Positions 8,143 through 15,662 of a stretch of DNA of 32,635 nucleotides are shown here, piece after piece. Position numbers and translations under genes: made by a program. Source of the stretch: Thermogemmatispora sp. (GTDB lineage Bacteria > Chloroflexota > Ktedonobacteria > Ktedonobacterales > Ktedonobacteraceae). Where the stretch lies: assembly GCF_019683755.1 (NCBI RefSeq), contig NZ_JADGHT010000011.1, positions 1 through 32,635 of the forward strand, in the 5' to 3' direction. The notes beneath the pieces are model-generated. The model ran no database searches, was not told the DNA's origin, and saw only the letters and a program-made list of their open reading frames with translations. Within the stretch, counting starts at the first letter, position 1, and each line of letters begins with the position of its first letter.

Positions 8143-8209
8143 AGCAAGCAAGCGCTTCTTTTCTACTGTTATGAAGAGTATACACCATTGTCAGAGTGTT
8201 TGCACGCGA
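8143..8209. repeat. Duplicated regulatory element, copy 2
   Basis: This is the second copy of the element at 7510-7577. The identical boxes lie at 8172-8185 and 8196-8209. It is 94 bp downstream of XRE-2 and about 150 bp upstream of the XRE-1 promoter. The left 28-bp flank still matches at 21 positions, whereas most of the surrounding intergenic DNA has diverged. Confidence 0.6.
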
Positions 8210-8302
8210 GCGCACGTCTTTTGGCTTATTCTCTCTCACTGCGCCAGCCTTGGGGCAATTGGTTGACCGGATGTCCATCATTGCTCATCTATCGTCAAGC
8301 GT

Positions 8303-8572
8303 TCAATCAGGCTCAGTCTCATACTCGGACGATTTCCTTTTGAGGCGCTGTCGCTCCTTTTCAGCCTGCTCCCGCGGGACATCTTCGATGATCTCGGTGA
8401 CGGGCACGCCCAGCGCTTCAGCGATGCGATTGATTGTGTCCGAGGAGACCGGTTTGTAGGGATCAACAAAGATCTCGCGAATGACGTGATAGCTGAGCTG
8501 TGCTTGCAGAGAAAGTCTATGCATTGACATTCTCTTTGCTAAGGCAACTTCTTTAACGCGCAGGCGCAGCAA
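8303..8572 (-). CDS. Small XRE-family regulator, paralogue 2
   Basis: This 89-aa Cro/C1-type helix-turn-helix protein is the closest relative of XRE-1: same length, same MLRLRVKEVA start, and a shared GVPVTEIIEDVPREQ segment. The recognition region is RMSMHRLSLQAQLSYHVIR. It starts at TTG with a strong GGAGGAA site about 6 nt upstream. An AGCATA (minus TATGCT) extended -10 sits 27 nt before the start. The rare start codon suggests low, buffered expression. The tail is acidic (SSEYETEPD), unlike the basic tail of XRE-1, so partner specificity may differ. It is divergent from the 134-aa gene on the plus strand. Confidence 0.85.
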   Translation of the reverse strand: MLRLRVKEVALAKRMSMHRLSLQAQLSYHVIREIFVDPYKPVSSDTINRIAEALGVPVTEIIEDVPREQAEKERQRLKRKSSEYETEPD

Positions 8573-8599
8573 GCTGGTTCCTCCACCTGTTTTTTTCTT

Positions 8600-8608
8600 A
8601 GCATACCA
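8600..8608 (-). promoter_or_regulatory. Extended -10 promoter of XRE-2
   Basis: TGGTATGCT on the minus strand (8608-8600) precedes an A-rich initial transcribed stretch and ends 27 nt before the TTG start. The -35 region is weak. Confidence 0.5.
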
Positions 8609-8661
8609 GCCAGTCGCTACACAGGTAATTCCACTTCTTGGTATCTCCTTGAAAGGATATA

Positions 8662-8690
8662 TTTACAAATTGATACTTTGAAGATATAAT
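8662..8690 (+). promoter_or_regulatory. Strong promoter of the 134-aa gene
   Basis: TTTACA (8662-8667), a 17-bp spacer and TATAAT (8685-8690) form one of the best housekeeping-type promoters in the window. It is divergent from XRE-2. Transcription would start near 8697, leaving a leader of about 75 nt. Confidence 0.7.
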
Positions 8691-8770
8691 TTGGATGGGT
8701 TAAGGCTAATCCCAAGCACAAGCAAGGGATTGGAAGAAAGTGTCATCTTGCCGCAACAGAAAGGAAGTGC

Positions 8771-9175
8771 ATGATGAAGGAGGGGCAACGGGGGGAGAAG
8801 CGGGTGATGATGGGAATTGGGGCCGATGACCTCAAAGCCATCAAGTACATCCTGCTCTTCCACGGGCGCTATCTCCAGAGCGGTCAGGCTGATCAGGCGC
8901 GGCCAGCGGTAGATGAGCGTCGCATCAATCAGATCCAGCTTGCGCTGCTCAAGATCGAGCAGATTCTCAGCGGGCAGGTCATCATGCTGAGCTGGGAAGA
9001 GTTGCGGCTGATCACCGAGGCCATTGCCGCCTTTACGCGGCTGGTACGAGGCAAGATCGCCGCCACGCAGGAGCGCGATCAGGTCCTGGCGAGCTGTGAG
9101 CAACTGCGTGGCTATTTGAGCCTGATTTTGCCGCCCATGCAGTCGACCCGGAAAGGAGGTGAGAGCAGCTCCTGA
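8771..9175 (+). CDS. Unknown helical protein, 134 aa
   Basis: I do not recognise this protein. It is soluble and predicted mostly helical, with heptad-like stretches such as INQIQLALLKIEQILSG and LRLITEAIAAFTRLVRGKI. There are no Cys pairs, membrane spans or catalytic motifs. The first ATG is followed by a second ATG, with AAGGAAG a few bases upstream. A start at residue 12 or 13, behind GGGGGGAG, is also possible and would remove a Gly/Arg/Lys-rich lead. It is driven by a very good promoter and followed 12 bp after the stop by a 15-bp inverted repeat, so it is a single-gene unit. It sits between two of the three XRE paralogues and could be part of their circuit. Confidence 0.7.
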   Translation: MMKEGQRGEKRVMMGIGADDLKAIKYILLFHGRYLQSGQADQARPAVDERRINQIQLALLKIEQILSGQVIMLSWEELRLITEAIAAFTRLVRGKIAATQERDQVLASCEQLRGYLSLILPPMQSTRKGGESSS

Positions 9176-9685
9176 AGCTCGGCTACTGAAGAGGGGCCTT
9201 CTGGCAACCCTTCTCTCTCTCTATCCCTGTTCTTGCGCTGGCGACCTGCATCCCCTACCTGTTGGCCTGCCTGCCAAAGAGCGAGAAGGCCCCTCTTCTC
9301 TGCTCTCCGCCTGCAACTGTCTGACGCAAGGTAGCGGTGGCAGAGCTTCCGCGGGATGGCGTGAGTGGGCGCGTCGACTCGAGCCGGCGCGGGTGGACCA
9401 CGCACGTCATCCTTTGGCCAGGCCCGGTCAGGGCTGCGGCCTTCGCTGTTGTTTCCCTCGCCCCGATGGCCAGGTAAGAGCAAGCTGGCGGCTGAGACAG
9501 TCAACGACAGCGCCTGTGCGTTTGCCGCCCTCGCCTTGTGCTGTCCGTGCTGGCTGGCTGACCTCCTCTATCCTATGAGGGCCTGCCTGCGCTGGCCCGC
9601 CTTTGGCAGAGCGGCGCGTCGCCGCTCCCCTTCAAGTTAAGAGCCTGGCTGATTGAGTTGAGGCGCTGGGCGTGGACCCCTCTGT
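9176..9685. other. Gene-free stretch between the 134-aa gene and XRE-3
   Basis: No coding sequence is supported; the overlapping ORFs have no ribosome sites and random composition. The first 125 bp hold the long inverted repeat at 9188-9298. I see nothing definable in the rest. Confidence 0.55.
9188..9298. terminator. Wide-loop 15-bp inverted repeat after the 134-aa gene
   Basis: GAAGAGGGGCCTTCT (9188-9202) and its exact reverse complement (9284-9298) are separated by 81 nt. The first arm begins 12 bp after the stop codon. There is no T tract, so this is not a textbook intrinsic terminator. A small terminal-inverted-repeat element is an alternative, but I see no flanking target duplication. 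Confidence 0.5.
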
Positions 9686-9985
9686 TTACGCCGGGGACCG
9701 GCTCTGCTGGCGAGGCTGGCGCCCGGGCCGGCGCGGTATGGCCAGTTCTGCCGCCAGGGCGAGCTGCTCGCGCGCCATGTCTTCCTCTGAAACATCCTCC
9801 ATGAGGGCGGTCGTTGGCACCCCCAAGGCTCGCGCCAGGCGGTTGACGGTGGCGGTATTGGTGGGCCGATAAGGATTGCGATAAATGGCCTTAATGATGT
9901 TATAGCTGACTCCAGCACAATGTGATAGCTGGTTCATTGACAGTCCCTTCTCACGTGCGACCTCTTTCAAGCGCAGCCGAAGCAC
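9686..9985 (-). CDS. Small XRE-family regulator, paralogue 3, divergent from the TIR operon
   Basis: This 99-aa Cro/C1-type helix-turn-helix protein is homologous to XRE-1 and XRE-2 (MLRLRLKEVA, NPYRP, GVPTTALMEDVSEED). The recognition region is GLSMNQLSHCAGVSYNIIK. It has a longer, strongly basic Arg/Gln/Pro-rich tail that could bind nucleic acid nonspecifically. It starts at GTG behind GAGGAGAG, so the three paralogues use ATG, TTG and GTG respectively. It shares its upstream region with the small ORF/TIR-STAND operon on the other strand, so it is the natural candidate for that operon's repressor and for autoregulation. The family is clear; the regulatory role is inferred from position. Confidence 0.85.
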   Translation of the reverse strand: MLRLRLKEVAREKGLSMNQLSHCAGVSYNIIKAIYRNPYRPTNTATVNRLARALGVPTTALMEDVSEEDMAREQLALAAELAIPRRPGRQPRQQSRSPA

Positions 9986-10017
9986 GGTTCTCTCCTCAGA
10001 TGCAAGCTATTTCCGAC

Positions 10018-10023
10018 AGTATA
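10018..10023 (-). promoter_or_regulatory. -10 box of XRE-3
   Basis: TATACT on the minus strand (10023-10018) ends 32 nt before the GTG start, the same geometry as at XRE-1 and XRE-2. No convincing -35 box is present, so activation or an alternative sigma factor is possible. Confidence 0.45.
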
Positions 10024-10095
10024 GCGCAAGCGTCGCCTTTAGGGAAGACTTTTGTGAAAAAGCAGCATCCTCCGCAGCAAAGTACTGACTGCTTT

Positions 10096-10121
10096 CTTTG
10101 TATGCTCTACCATATACAAGG
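10096..10121. promoter_or_regulatory. Inverted repeat between divergent XRE-3 and TIR promoters
   Basis: CTTTGTAT (10096-10103) and ATACAAGG (10114-10121) are inverted copies with one mismatch and are spaced 18 bp centre to centre. They end 15 bp before the -35 box of the TIR operon. Size and place suit a dimeric HTH operator. Binding by XRE-3 is a guess. Confidence 0.45.
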
Positions 10122-10135
10122 GACCAGTATTATGG

Positions 10136-10164
10136 ATGACGCGAGCTGTATTTTATGGTATACT
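10136..10164 (+). promoter_or_regulatory. Promoter of the small ORF/TIR-STAND operon
   Basis: ATGACG (10136-10141) has four of six -35 matches. After 17 bp comes TATACT (10159-10164), preceded by TGG, which makes an extended -10. Transcription would start near 10171, about 100 nt before the small ORF. Confidence 0.6.
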
Positions 10165-10271
10165 CGCAGAAGAAGCGGGCAGCTTTGTAAGACAAGAGCA
10201 GCGAGCTGCCTCGTCTCTGGGGAAAGCCCACAGGCGTGGGTCAGCCGCTGGCAGAAAGGAAGCGCGCCATC

Positions 10272-10517
10272 ATGGAAGCGGAGCCGAGTCAGCTATTTTG
10301 TCCCGACGCCTACCCAGATAACGCCGACTGGACAAAGCGCACCTGGGACCTGCCAGAGATCACCAGCCCCGAGAAGCTGGACGCCTATCTCGAGAGCACC
10401 GGGCTGTCGGCCCAAGCCTTTGCCTGCCTTCCGGTCTGTCGTTGGAACGTCTCCAAGATCCCCTGGTTACGCGACTGGTTGCTGAGTCATGGGTTGCCCG
10501 TGCCGCCCGAGAGCTGA
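10272..10517 (+). CDS. Small protein of unknown function upstream of the TIR-STAND gene
   Basis: I do not recognise this 81-aa protein. The chosen ATG (MEAEPSQLFC) has AAAGGA about 12 nt upstream; a GTG 12 codons earlier (10236) is also open. It is acidic and Trp-rich, with three Cys (LFCPDAYP, AFACLPVCRW). A helix-like ITSPEKLDAYLESTGLSAQAF stretch resembles a short helical bundle, and the tail ends in a Pro-rich stretch. It lies 100 bp before the 1526-aa gene on the same strand, behind the only good promoter, so the two are probably co-transcribed. It could be a partner, sensor or inhibitor of the TIR protein, but nothing in the sequence proves it. Confidence 0.6.
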   Translation: MEAEPSQLFCPDAYPDNADWTKRTWDLPEITSPEKLDAYLESTGLSAQAFACLPVCRWNVSKIPWLRDWLLSHGLPVPPES

Positions 10518-10617
10518 GAGCGCTGGCCAGGCCCGTCACCAGGCAGCGCAGAGCGCAGCCGGATCGCCTGGCCAGGTTCATAAGCTGGGATCAGGCTGAG
10601 GAGGCAGGAGGAGCAGC

Positions 10618-13600
10618 ATGCAAGCCGAGAGCCGAGCCAATTGGGGCCTGCGCGTCTACATCAGCCATGCCAGCGCGGAACGCAACTGGAGCGAGCATAT
10701 CGAGAGACGGGTAAGGCTGGCCGCGCGGGCCGCGGGCCTGGAGGCCCCGCACATCAGCGGGCCAGGAAAGGTACTGGCTGGCAGCGACTATCAGCAGGCC
10801 AGACGTGCCGCCCTTGAGAGCGCCAATCTCATTCTGCTCCTGATCAGCCCCGACTTTCTCACCGACGACCAGTGTCTGCAAGAAATGGAGATAGCCCTGG
10901 CGCGGCGGCGCGAGCGTGAGGTCACAGTTGTCCCCATCATTGTGCGTCCCGTGAGCTGGGAGCATACCCCACTTGGTGAGCTAGAAGCCTTGCCGCCGGG
11001 CCAGCCGCCCAAAGCCCTCAGCCTCTGGCGACCGCGCGACGAAGGACTCCATCGCATTGAGGAGGAACTACGCCGCCTCCTGAGCGCGCAGCGTTGGCGC
11101 GAGGGTTCTACCAGGGCCGGTCAGCTTGCGCCCGAGCAAGCGCGGGCCGTGCGCGCCATGCTCGTCGACCATCGTCCCTTTATCGCCAGCCGTGTCCGGG
11201 GATTTGTTGGCCGCAGCGCCGAGCTAGCCGCCATCCGCCGGCACATCGCCGAACTACAGCCGGGCGGCGGCTACCTGATCATCAGCGGGCAGGCTGGCCA
11301 GGGCAAAAGCAGCCTCATTGCCCGTCTGGTCCAGGAAGAGGGACCGGAGCGTGTGCCCCATCACTTCCTGCCGCTGGACCCGCCGAGCGATCACGTCGTA
11401 GCCTTGCTGCGCGACCTGCTGGCGCGCCTGATTCTCGCCGAATCTCTTGACCCGACGCCCTTACTGTTGGCCGGGACCAGTCGCGCCACCCTCACCACAG
11501 CCTTCTGGAACCTGCTCAACGAGCTGGGCGAGGCCGGGAAGCCTGTACTGATCTGCATCGACGGCCTTGACCAACTTCCGCGCTCGCCCTTCGGCAAGCG
11601 CGACCTGAGCTTTCTCCCCCTGAGACCCCCGCCGGGCTGCGTCTTCGTTCTCGGCAGCCGGCCCGATGACACGCTGGAGGCCCTTCACCAGCGCGGACCT
11701 GAGCGTGAGTACAGTCTGCCCCCTCTCAGCCGGGCCGACTTTGAGCAGCTTCTGCGGGCGCGCGGCCTGCAGCTCACGCGCGTCGAAGGCGACCGCCTCT
11801 ATGCCCTGACAGAGCAGAACACGCTCTACCTCGACCTGGCTGCCCGCGAGCTGGCGAGCGACCCAGCCCTGACCCCGCAAGCCTTGAGCGCGCGTCTCTC
11901 CAGCAATCCCGCCAACCTCTTTACCCTGAGCATCGAGCGTCTCAAGCAAGATCCCCATTGGGAGCGCACCATCTACCCCTTGCTGGGTCTGCTGCTCGTC
12001 GCGCGCGAGCCACTGGGACCATCTCACCTGAGCGATATTTTGGCTCCCCTCCCAACCTATCAGGTGCGCGACGCCTTGCGGCAGCTCGGTGGCCTGCTCG
12101 TCAGCGACAGCAATGGGCACTACAGCCTCTTCCACTCCAAGCTACGCGACTATCTGCGTCAGGACCCCCAACAGCCGGGCAAGCCGTACCTCTTCACGGT
12201 CGCCGAAGAGGCGCATTGGCATCGCATACTGGCCGACTGGTGTGAGCGTGGCGGCAGTGAGCTGATCTGGCAAGAGGCGCGTCACGATCCTGACGAGGAC
12301 CGGCGTCGGAGCTACGCCCGGCAGCACCTGGCGGCCCACCTCTTCTACGGGCGGGCCTGGGAGCGTCTCTTTGCTCTACTCGACGCCGGTCGCTATGGCC
12401 AGCGCAAGATTCACGAGCTTGATCCGAGCACCCGCGCCTACGCTGACGATCTTGACCTGGGACGCCAGGCCGCGGCCTGGGAGGGCTGGAGCTTCAGCGA
12501 GGGCCTGGCCCAGCTTCCCCGCCTGTGGCGCTACACCTTTTTGCGCTGCAGCCTGAGCAGTCAGGCTGAGCGCTATCCGCCGCAAGCCTTCGCCCTGCTC
12601 GTTCAGCTTGGGCGGCAGCATGAGGCGCTTGGGCTGAGCGATCTCATCAGCGATCCCGGGCGTCGGCTAGAGGCCCTGGTAGCCATCGCGCGCCAGCTCC
12701 AGGAGCAGGGAGCGCCGGAGGAAGACTATGGGCCGCTCTACTGGCGCGCCTGCGATGTGGCGCGCCATAGCTACGAGCCGGATCGTCTGGCCCCCTTACT
12801 GAGCGAGCTGGCGGAGGATCTCTACAGGGCCGGCTGGCGAGAATCGGCCCTCCAGCTCTGGCGGACAGCCATCGACGTGGCACGGCGCATTCCCCTGGCC
12901 GAGCCATGCGCAGAGACCCTCTTAGAGATCGCCCAAGGGCTGGCCGAAGCCGGACAGAGCGACGAGATCGAGGAGATCATCGAAGTCATGCCCGCCGAGA
13001 CCCTGCAGAACGAAGCGCGTCAGGCCCTGGTCACCGCCCTGGCACGGTCCCAGCGCTGGAGCGACGCCGATCAGGCGCTGGTCACCATCCCCGAAGAGGC
13101 TGCTGGAGCACGCGTCGCCGCCCTGGCCGAGCTAGGGCGCGCACTGGCCCAGGCTGGCGAGCAAGAGCGAGCGCAATCCTTATGGCAGCAGGCCGAGCGG
13201 CTGGCCATGACCATAGCCTTTCCCTGGGAGCAGGCCAGCGCCTTAGTCAGACTGGTGCAAGCTCTGGCCAGTGCTCAGCGCTGGAGCGAGGCCAAGCGCC
13301 TCTGTGAGAGCATTCCCGACCGGTGGCAGCGGGGTGAAGCACAGCTAGTACTGGTGCGCGCGCTGGTCAGCGCCGCCCGCTGGCAGGAAGCAGAAGCCCT
13401 CTGCCAGCAGATCAACGACCAGGGCCAGGAGGCCGAGGCCCGTCTGAGCCTGGTTCAGGCCCTGATCGCTGCCGGGCGCTGGCAGGAGGCCGAGGCCCTG
13501 AGCAGCAGCATCACGCGCCCGCGCGAGCGTTTGCAGGCCCTGGCCGCGCTTGGCCAGGCGCATGCCGAGCGTGGTCAGGCGAGCGCAGCGCGGTGCCTCT

Positions 13601-15198
13601 GGCAGCAGGCAGAAGCCGAGCTTAGGCGGCTAGAGCGCGCTGACGAGCAGCAGGCGGCTTGTGTCCTGCTTGGGCAGACAGCGGCGCGAGCGGGTCTGTC
13701 GGCAGAGGCGCAGCGCTACTGGCGGCAGGCGGAGGCGATCACGCGCGCGCTGCCGGACGGCGAAGAACGGCGCGACGCCCTGGCCCTGCTGACAAGAAGC
13801 CTGGTTCAGCTTGAGCGCTGGCAGGAGGCCGTCCGCATCGCCAGTACGATTGGCGACTGGCAGCAACACGCTGAGGTCCTTATCGCCCTGGGCCGGGGCC
13901 TCAGCCAGACGGGACAGCAGGCCGAGGCTGAGCAGCTCTGGTGGCAGGTGGTCAAGCTGGTGCGGAAGCAGGCCAGGACACGCGAGCAGCGCCGGGCCGC
14001 TATCACGCTCGTCACAGCCTTCGAATCACCGGCGGCCTGGTGGGATGAGGCGGAGCGCTGCGTCCGCAGCCTGGTGGAGGGCCAAGAGCGGGGCGAGGTG
14101 CTGGCCTATCTTGGACGGCTGGAGGCGCAGGCGGGGACCAGAGAGCGGGCCCGGCGCCTCTGGCAGGAAGCCGAAACCCTGATCGCCGCAGAAGACAGCA
14201 GTTGGGAGCAATCCGACGGCTACCAGGCTCTGGCGCGCGAGCTGGCTCGGGCTGGTGAATGGGCCGAGGCCGAACGCATTGTCGAGCGCGTGCCCGGGGG
14301 CTGGGAGCGGGCCGATGCTCAAGTGCTGCTGGTCCGCGAGCTGACCAGGGCCGGGAACCTTGATGAGGCCGAGCGGCTCTCTCGGGCCATTGAGCTGGCC
14401 CCTCAGCGGGTCGAGGCCCTGCTGATCCTGGGGCAGGCCTACGCCCAGCGAGCAGAGCCAGAGCAGCAGGCGCGGGCTGAGGAGTGCTGGCGCCAGGCTG
14501 AGCAGCTCATCGAGGGCCTGGAGGCGCCGCAGCGGGCTGAGCTGCTGGCCTCCCTGGGGGGAGCCGTCGCCGCCGCGGGCGAGCCTGAGCGAGCGCGGCA
14601 GTACTGGCAGCAAAGCGAGCAGTGTATCGCCGGCCTGACGGGCGAATGGGTACAGGCTGAGGCCCTGGCTGATCTGACCAAGACCCTGATTACTGCCCGC
14701 GAGTGGGACGAGGCGGAGCGCCTCTTGAAGCGCTTTCCGCATGGCTGGCGGGCCAGCAAGCTGGCGACCAGGTTGGTCACCGCGCTAGCCGAGGCGGGCA
14801 AGTGGGAAGCCGCGCGGCGCATCAGTAAGAGCATTGCCGTGGATCAGGAGCGGGCGCAGGCCTTAGCGGTCCTGGGGCGAGCGCTGGCGCAGGCTGGTGA
14901 GCGTGAGCAAGCACGCCAGCTCTGGGCAGAGGCTCAGGCTCTCAGCGCAGCGATCCCTACCGAGGAGGAACAGGCGCAGGCCTTGCTGGCGCTGGGGCAG
15001 GCCTTGGACGAGGCTGGCGCGCATGAGGAGCTACTGCGTTTGGTCCAGCGGGAGTGGCTGCGCGTTGGCACGCGCGTGCAGGCGCTGCGACTCTTTCCAC
15101 TGATCGGGGGCTTGCTCAGGTTAGCACCCGAGCTTGGGCCGGCTCTAGGCGAGGCCTTTGCCGCCGTCGACCGCTTCCTGGCCGGAGCCGTCGACTGA
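10618..15198 (+). CDS. TIR-STAND NTPase-solenoid protein (NLR-like)
   Basis: This is a 1526-aa, three-part signalling protein with a strong start (AGGAGG 6 nt before ATG). Residues about 9-155 are a bacterial TIR domain: VYISHASA, ILLLISPDFL, and VVPIIVRPVSWE with PLGELEALP. E91 in QEMEIAL lies where NAD-cleaving TIR domains keep their catalytic Glu. Residues about 195-480 are a STAND/NACHT-type NTPase with Walker A GQAGQGKS (224-231), Walker B LICIDGLDQL (311-320) and a following winged-helix-like region. From about 590 to 1500 there are degenerate TPR-like helical repeats (ALA.AG....A..LW..AE). In known bacterial NLR-like proteins the solenoid senses a trigger, the NTPase oligomerises and the TIR domain depletes NAD. 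By analogy this is a likely anti-phage or stress effector. The domain order is clear; the trigger is unknown. Confidence 0.9.
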   Translation: MQAESRANWGLRVYISHASAERNWSEHIERRVRLAARAAGLEAPHISGPGKVLAGSDYQQARRAALESANLILLLISPDFLTDDQCLQEMEIALARRREREVTVVPIIVRPVSWEHTPLGELEALPPGQPPKALSLWRPRDEGLHRIEEELRRLLSAQRWREGSTRAGQLAPEQARAVRAMLVDHRPFIASRVRGFVGRSAELAAIRRHIAELQPGGGYLIISGQAGQGKSSLIARLVQEEGPERVPHHFLPLDPPSDHVVALLRDLLARLILAESLDPTPLLLAGTSRATLTTAFWNLLNELGEAGKPVLICIDGLDQLPRSPFGKRDLSFLPLRPPPGCVFVLGSRPDDTLEALHQRGPEREYSLPPLSRADFEQLLRARGLQLTRVEGDRLYALTEQNTLYLDLAARELASDPALTPQALSARLSSNPANLFTLSIERLKQDPHWERTIYPLLGLLLVAREPLGPSHLSDILAPLPTYQVRDALRQLGGLLVSDSNGHYSLFHSKLRDYLRQDPQQPGKPYLFTVAEEAHWHRILADWCERGGSELIWQEARHDPDEDRRRSYARQHLAAHLFYGRAWERLFALLDAGRYGQRKIHELDPSTRAYADDLDLGRQAAAWEGWSFSEGLAQLPRLWRYTFLRCSLSSQAERYPPQAFALLVQLGRQHEALGLSDLISDPGRRLEALVAIARQLQEQGAPEEDYGPLYWRACDVARHSYEPDRLAPLLSELAEDLYRAGWRESALQLWRTAIDVARRIPLAEPCAETLLEIAQGLAEAGQSDEIEEIIEVMPAETLQNEARQALVTALARSQRWSDADQALVTIPEEAAGARVAALAELGRALAQAGEQERAQSLWQQAERLAMTIAFPWEQASALVRLVQALASAQRWSEAKRLCESIPDRWQRGEAQLVLVRALVSAARWQEAEALCQQINDQGQEAEARLSLVQALIAAGRWQEAEALSSSITRPRERLQALAALGQAHAERGQASAARCLWQQAEAELRRLERADEQQAACVLLGQTAARAGLSAEAQRYWRQAEAITRALPDGEERRDALALLTRSLVQLERWQEAVRIASTIGDWQQHAEVLIALGRGLSQTGQQAEAEQLWWQVVKLVRKQARTREQRRAAITLVTAFESPAAWWDEAERCVRSLVEGQERGEVLAYLGRLEAQAGTRERARRLWQEAETLIAAEDSSWEQSDGYQALARELARAGEWAEAERIVERVPGGWERADAQVLLVRELTRAGNLDEAERLSRAIELAPQRVEALLILGQAYAQRAEPEQQARAEECWRQAEQLIEGLEAPQRAELLASLGGAVAAAGEPERARQYWQQSEQCIAGLTGEWVQAEALADLTKTLITAREWDEAERLLKRFPHGWRASKLATRLVTALAEAGKWEAARRISKSIAVDQERAQALAVLGRALAQAGEREQARQLWAEAQALSAAIPTEEEQAQALLALGQALDEAGAHEELLRLVQREWLRVGTRVQALRLFPLIGGLLRLAPELGPALGEAFAAVDRFLAGAVD

Positions 15199-15662
15199 AG
15201 GCCCGTAAGCGGTTCAGCCCACCACAAGCCAAGCCGCAACTCCATACAGCTCCAATGCGCTGCACCTCGCCAGGCCAATGCCGACCGTGCTGCCCCGCCT
15301 CCTCCCACTCTCGCCTCGACCCGCCGCTGCCTCACAAGCCAGCCTCCCGGACAGGCCCCGCTTCTCGATAGAGCCAGACCCGCCATCAAGGCGACTCCCG
15401 CGGCCTGCAGCGCCACCACGCCTCTCCTCCGTCTCGCGTCCCTGCCCCACCCAGCACCCACAGGCGCACTGGCCACAGCCCACCTTTCCCGGCCAGGCAC
15501 CAGCCCACCCCTGCCATGATATAATGAAATGCGGCGGCAGCCCGCAGCGGTTCCGGTGCCTGCCCTGCCTCCGTGCTGCCACCAGCAAGTAAGCAACTCA
15601 GGCAGAGCCAGCCAGAGGCCACAGCCAGCAAATCAGCCAGACCAACGAGCGAAGACGCCAGT
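15199..15662. other. Intergenic region before uvrC
   Basis: No gene is supported. The stretch is very C-rich on the plus strand. It holds an extended -10 promoter at 15517-15525. No convincing terminator for the TIR gene was found. Confidence 0.55.
15517..15525 (+). promoter_or_regulatory. Extended -10 promoter of uvrC
   Basis: TGATATAAT (15517-15525) is a perfect extended -10 element in otherwise G+C-rich DNA. The -35 region is poor. The leader to 15663 would be about 130 nt. Confidence 0.55.

Larger units (their letters stand above)
7957..8302. other. Intergenic region between XRE-1 and XRE-2
   Basis: No gene is supported. It holds the proximal promoter of XRE-1 and copy 2 of the duplicated element. 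The 134-aa minus-strand ORF here overlaps XRE-1 out of frame and lacks a ribosome site. Confidence 0.55.

Noticed and set aside
9188-9298. Miniature transposable element with 15-bp terminal inverted repeats
   Set aside because: No target-site duplication, no second copy in the window, and the position right after a stop codon fits a 3' end structure better.
14026-14742. 238-aa minus-strand ORF (and 11461-12135) inside the TIR-STAND gene
   Set aside because: Shadow of the G+C-rich coding strand; the sense frame has clear domains and repeats.
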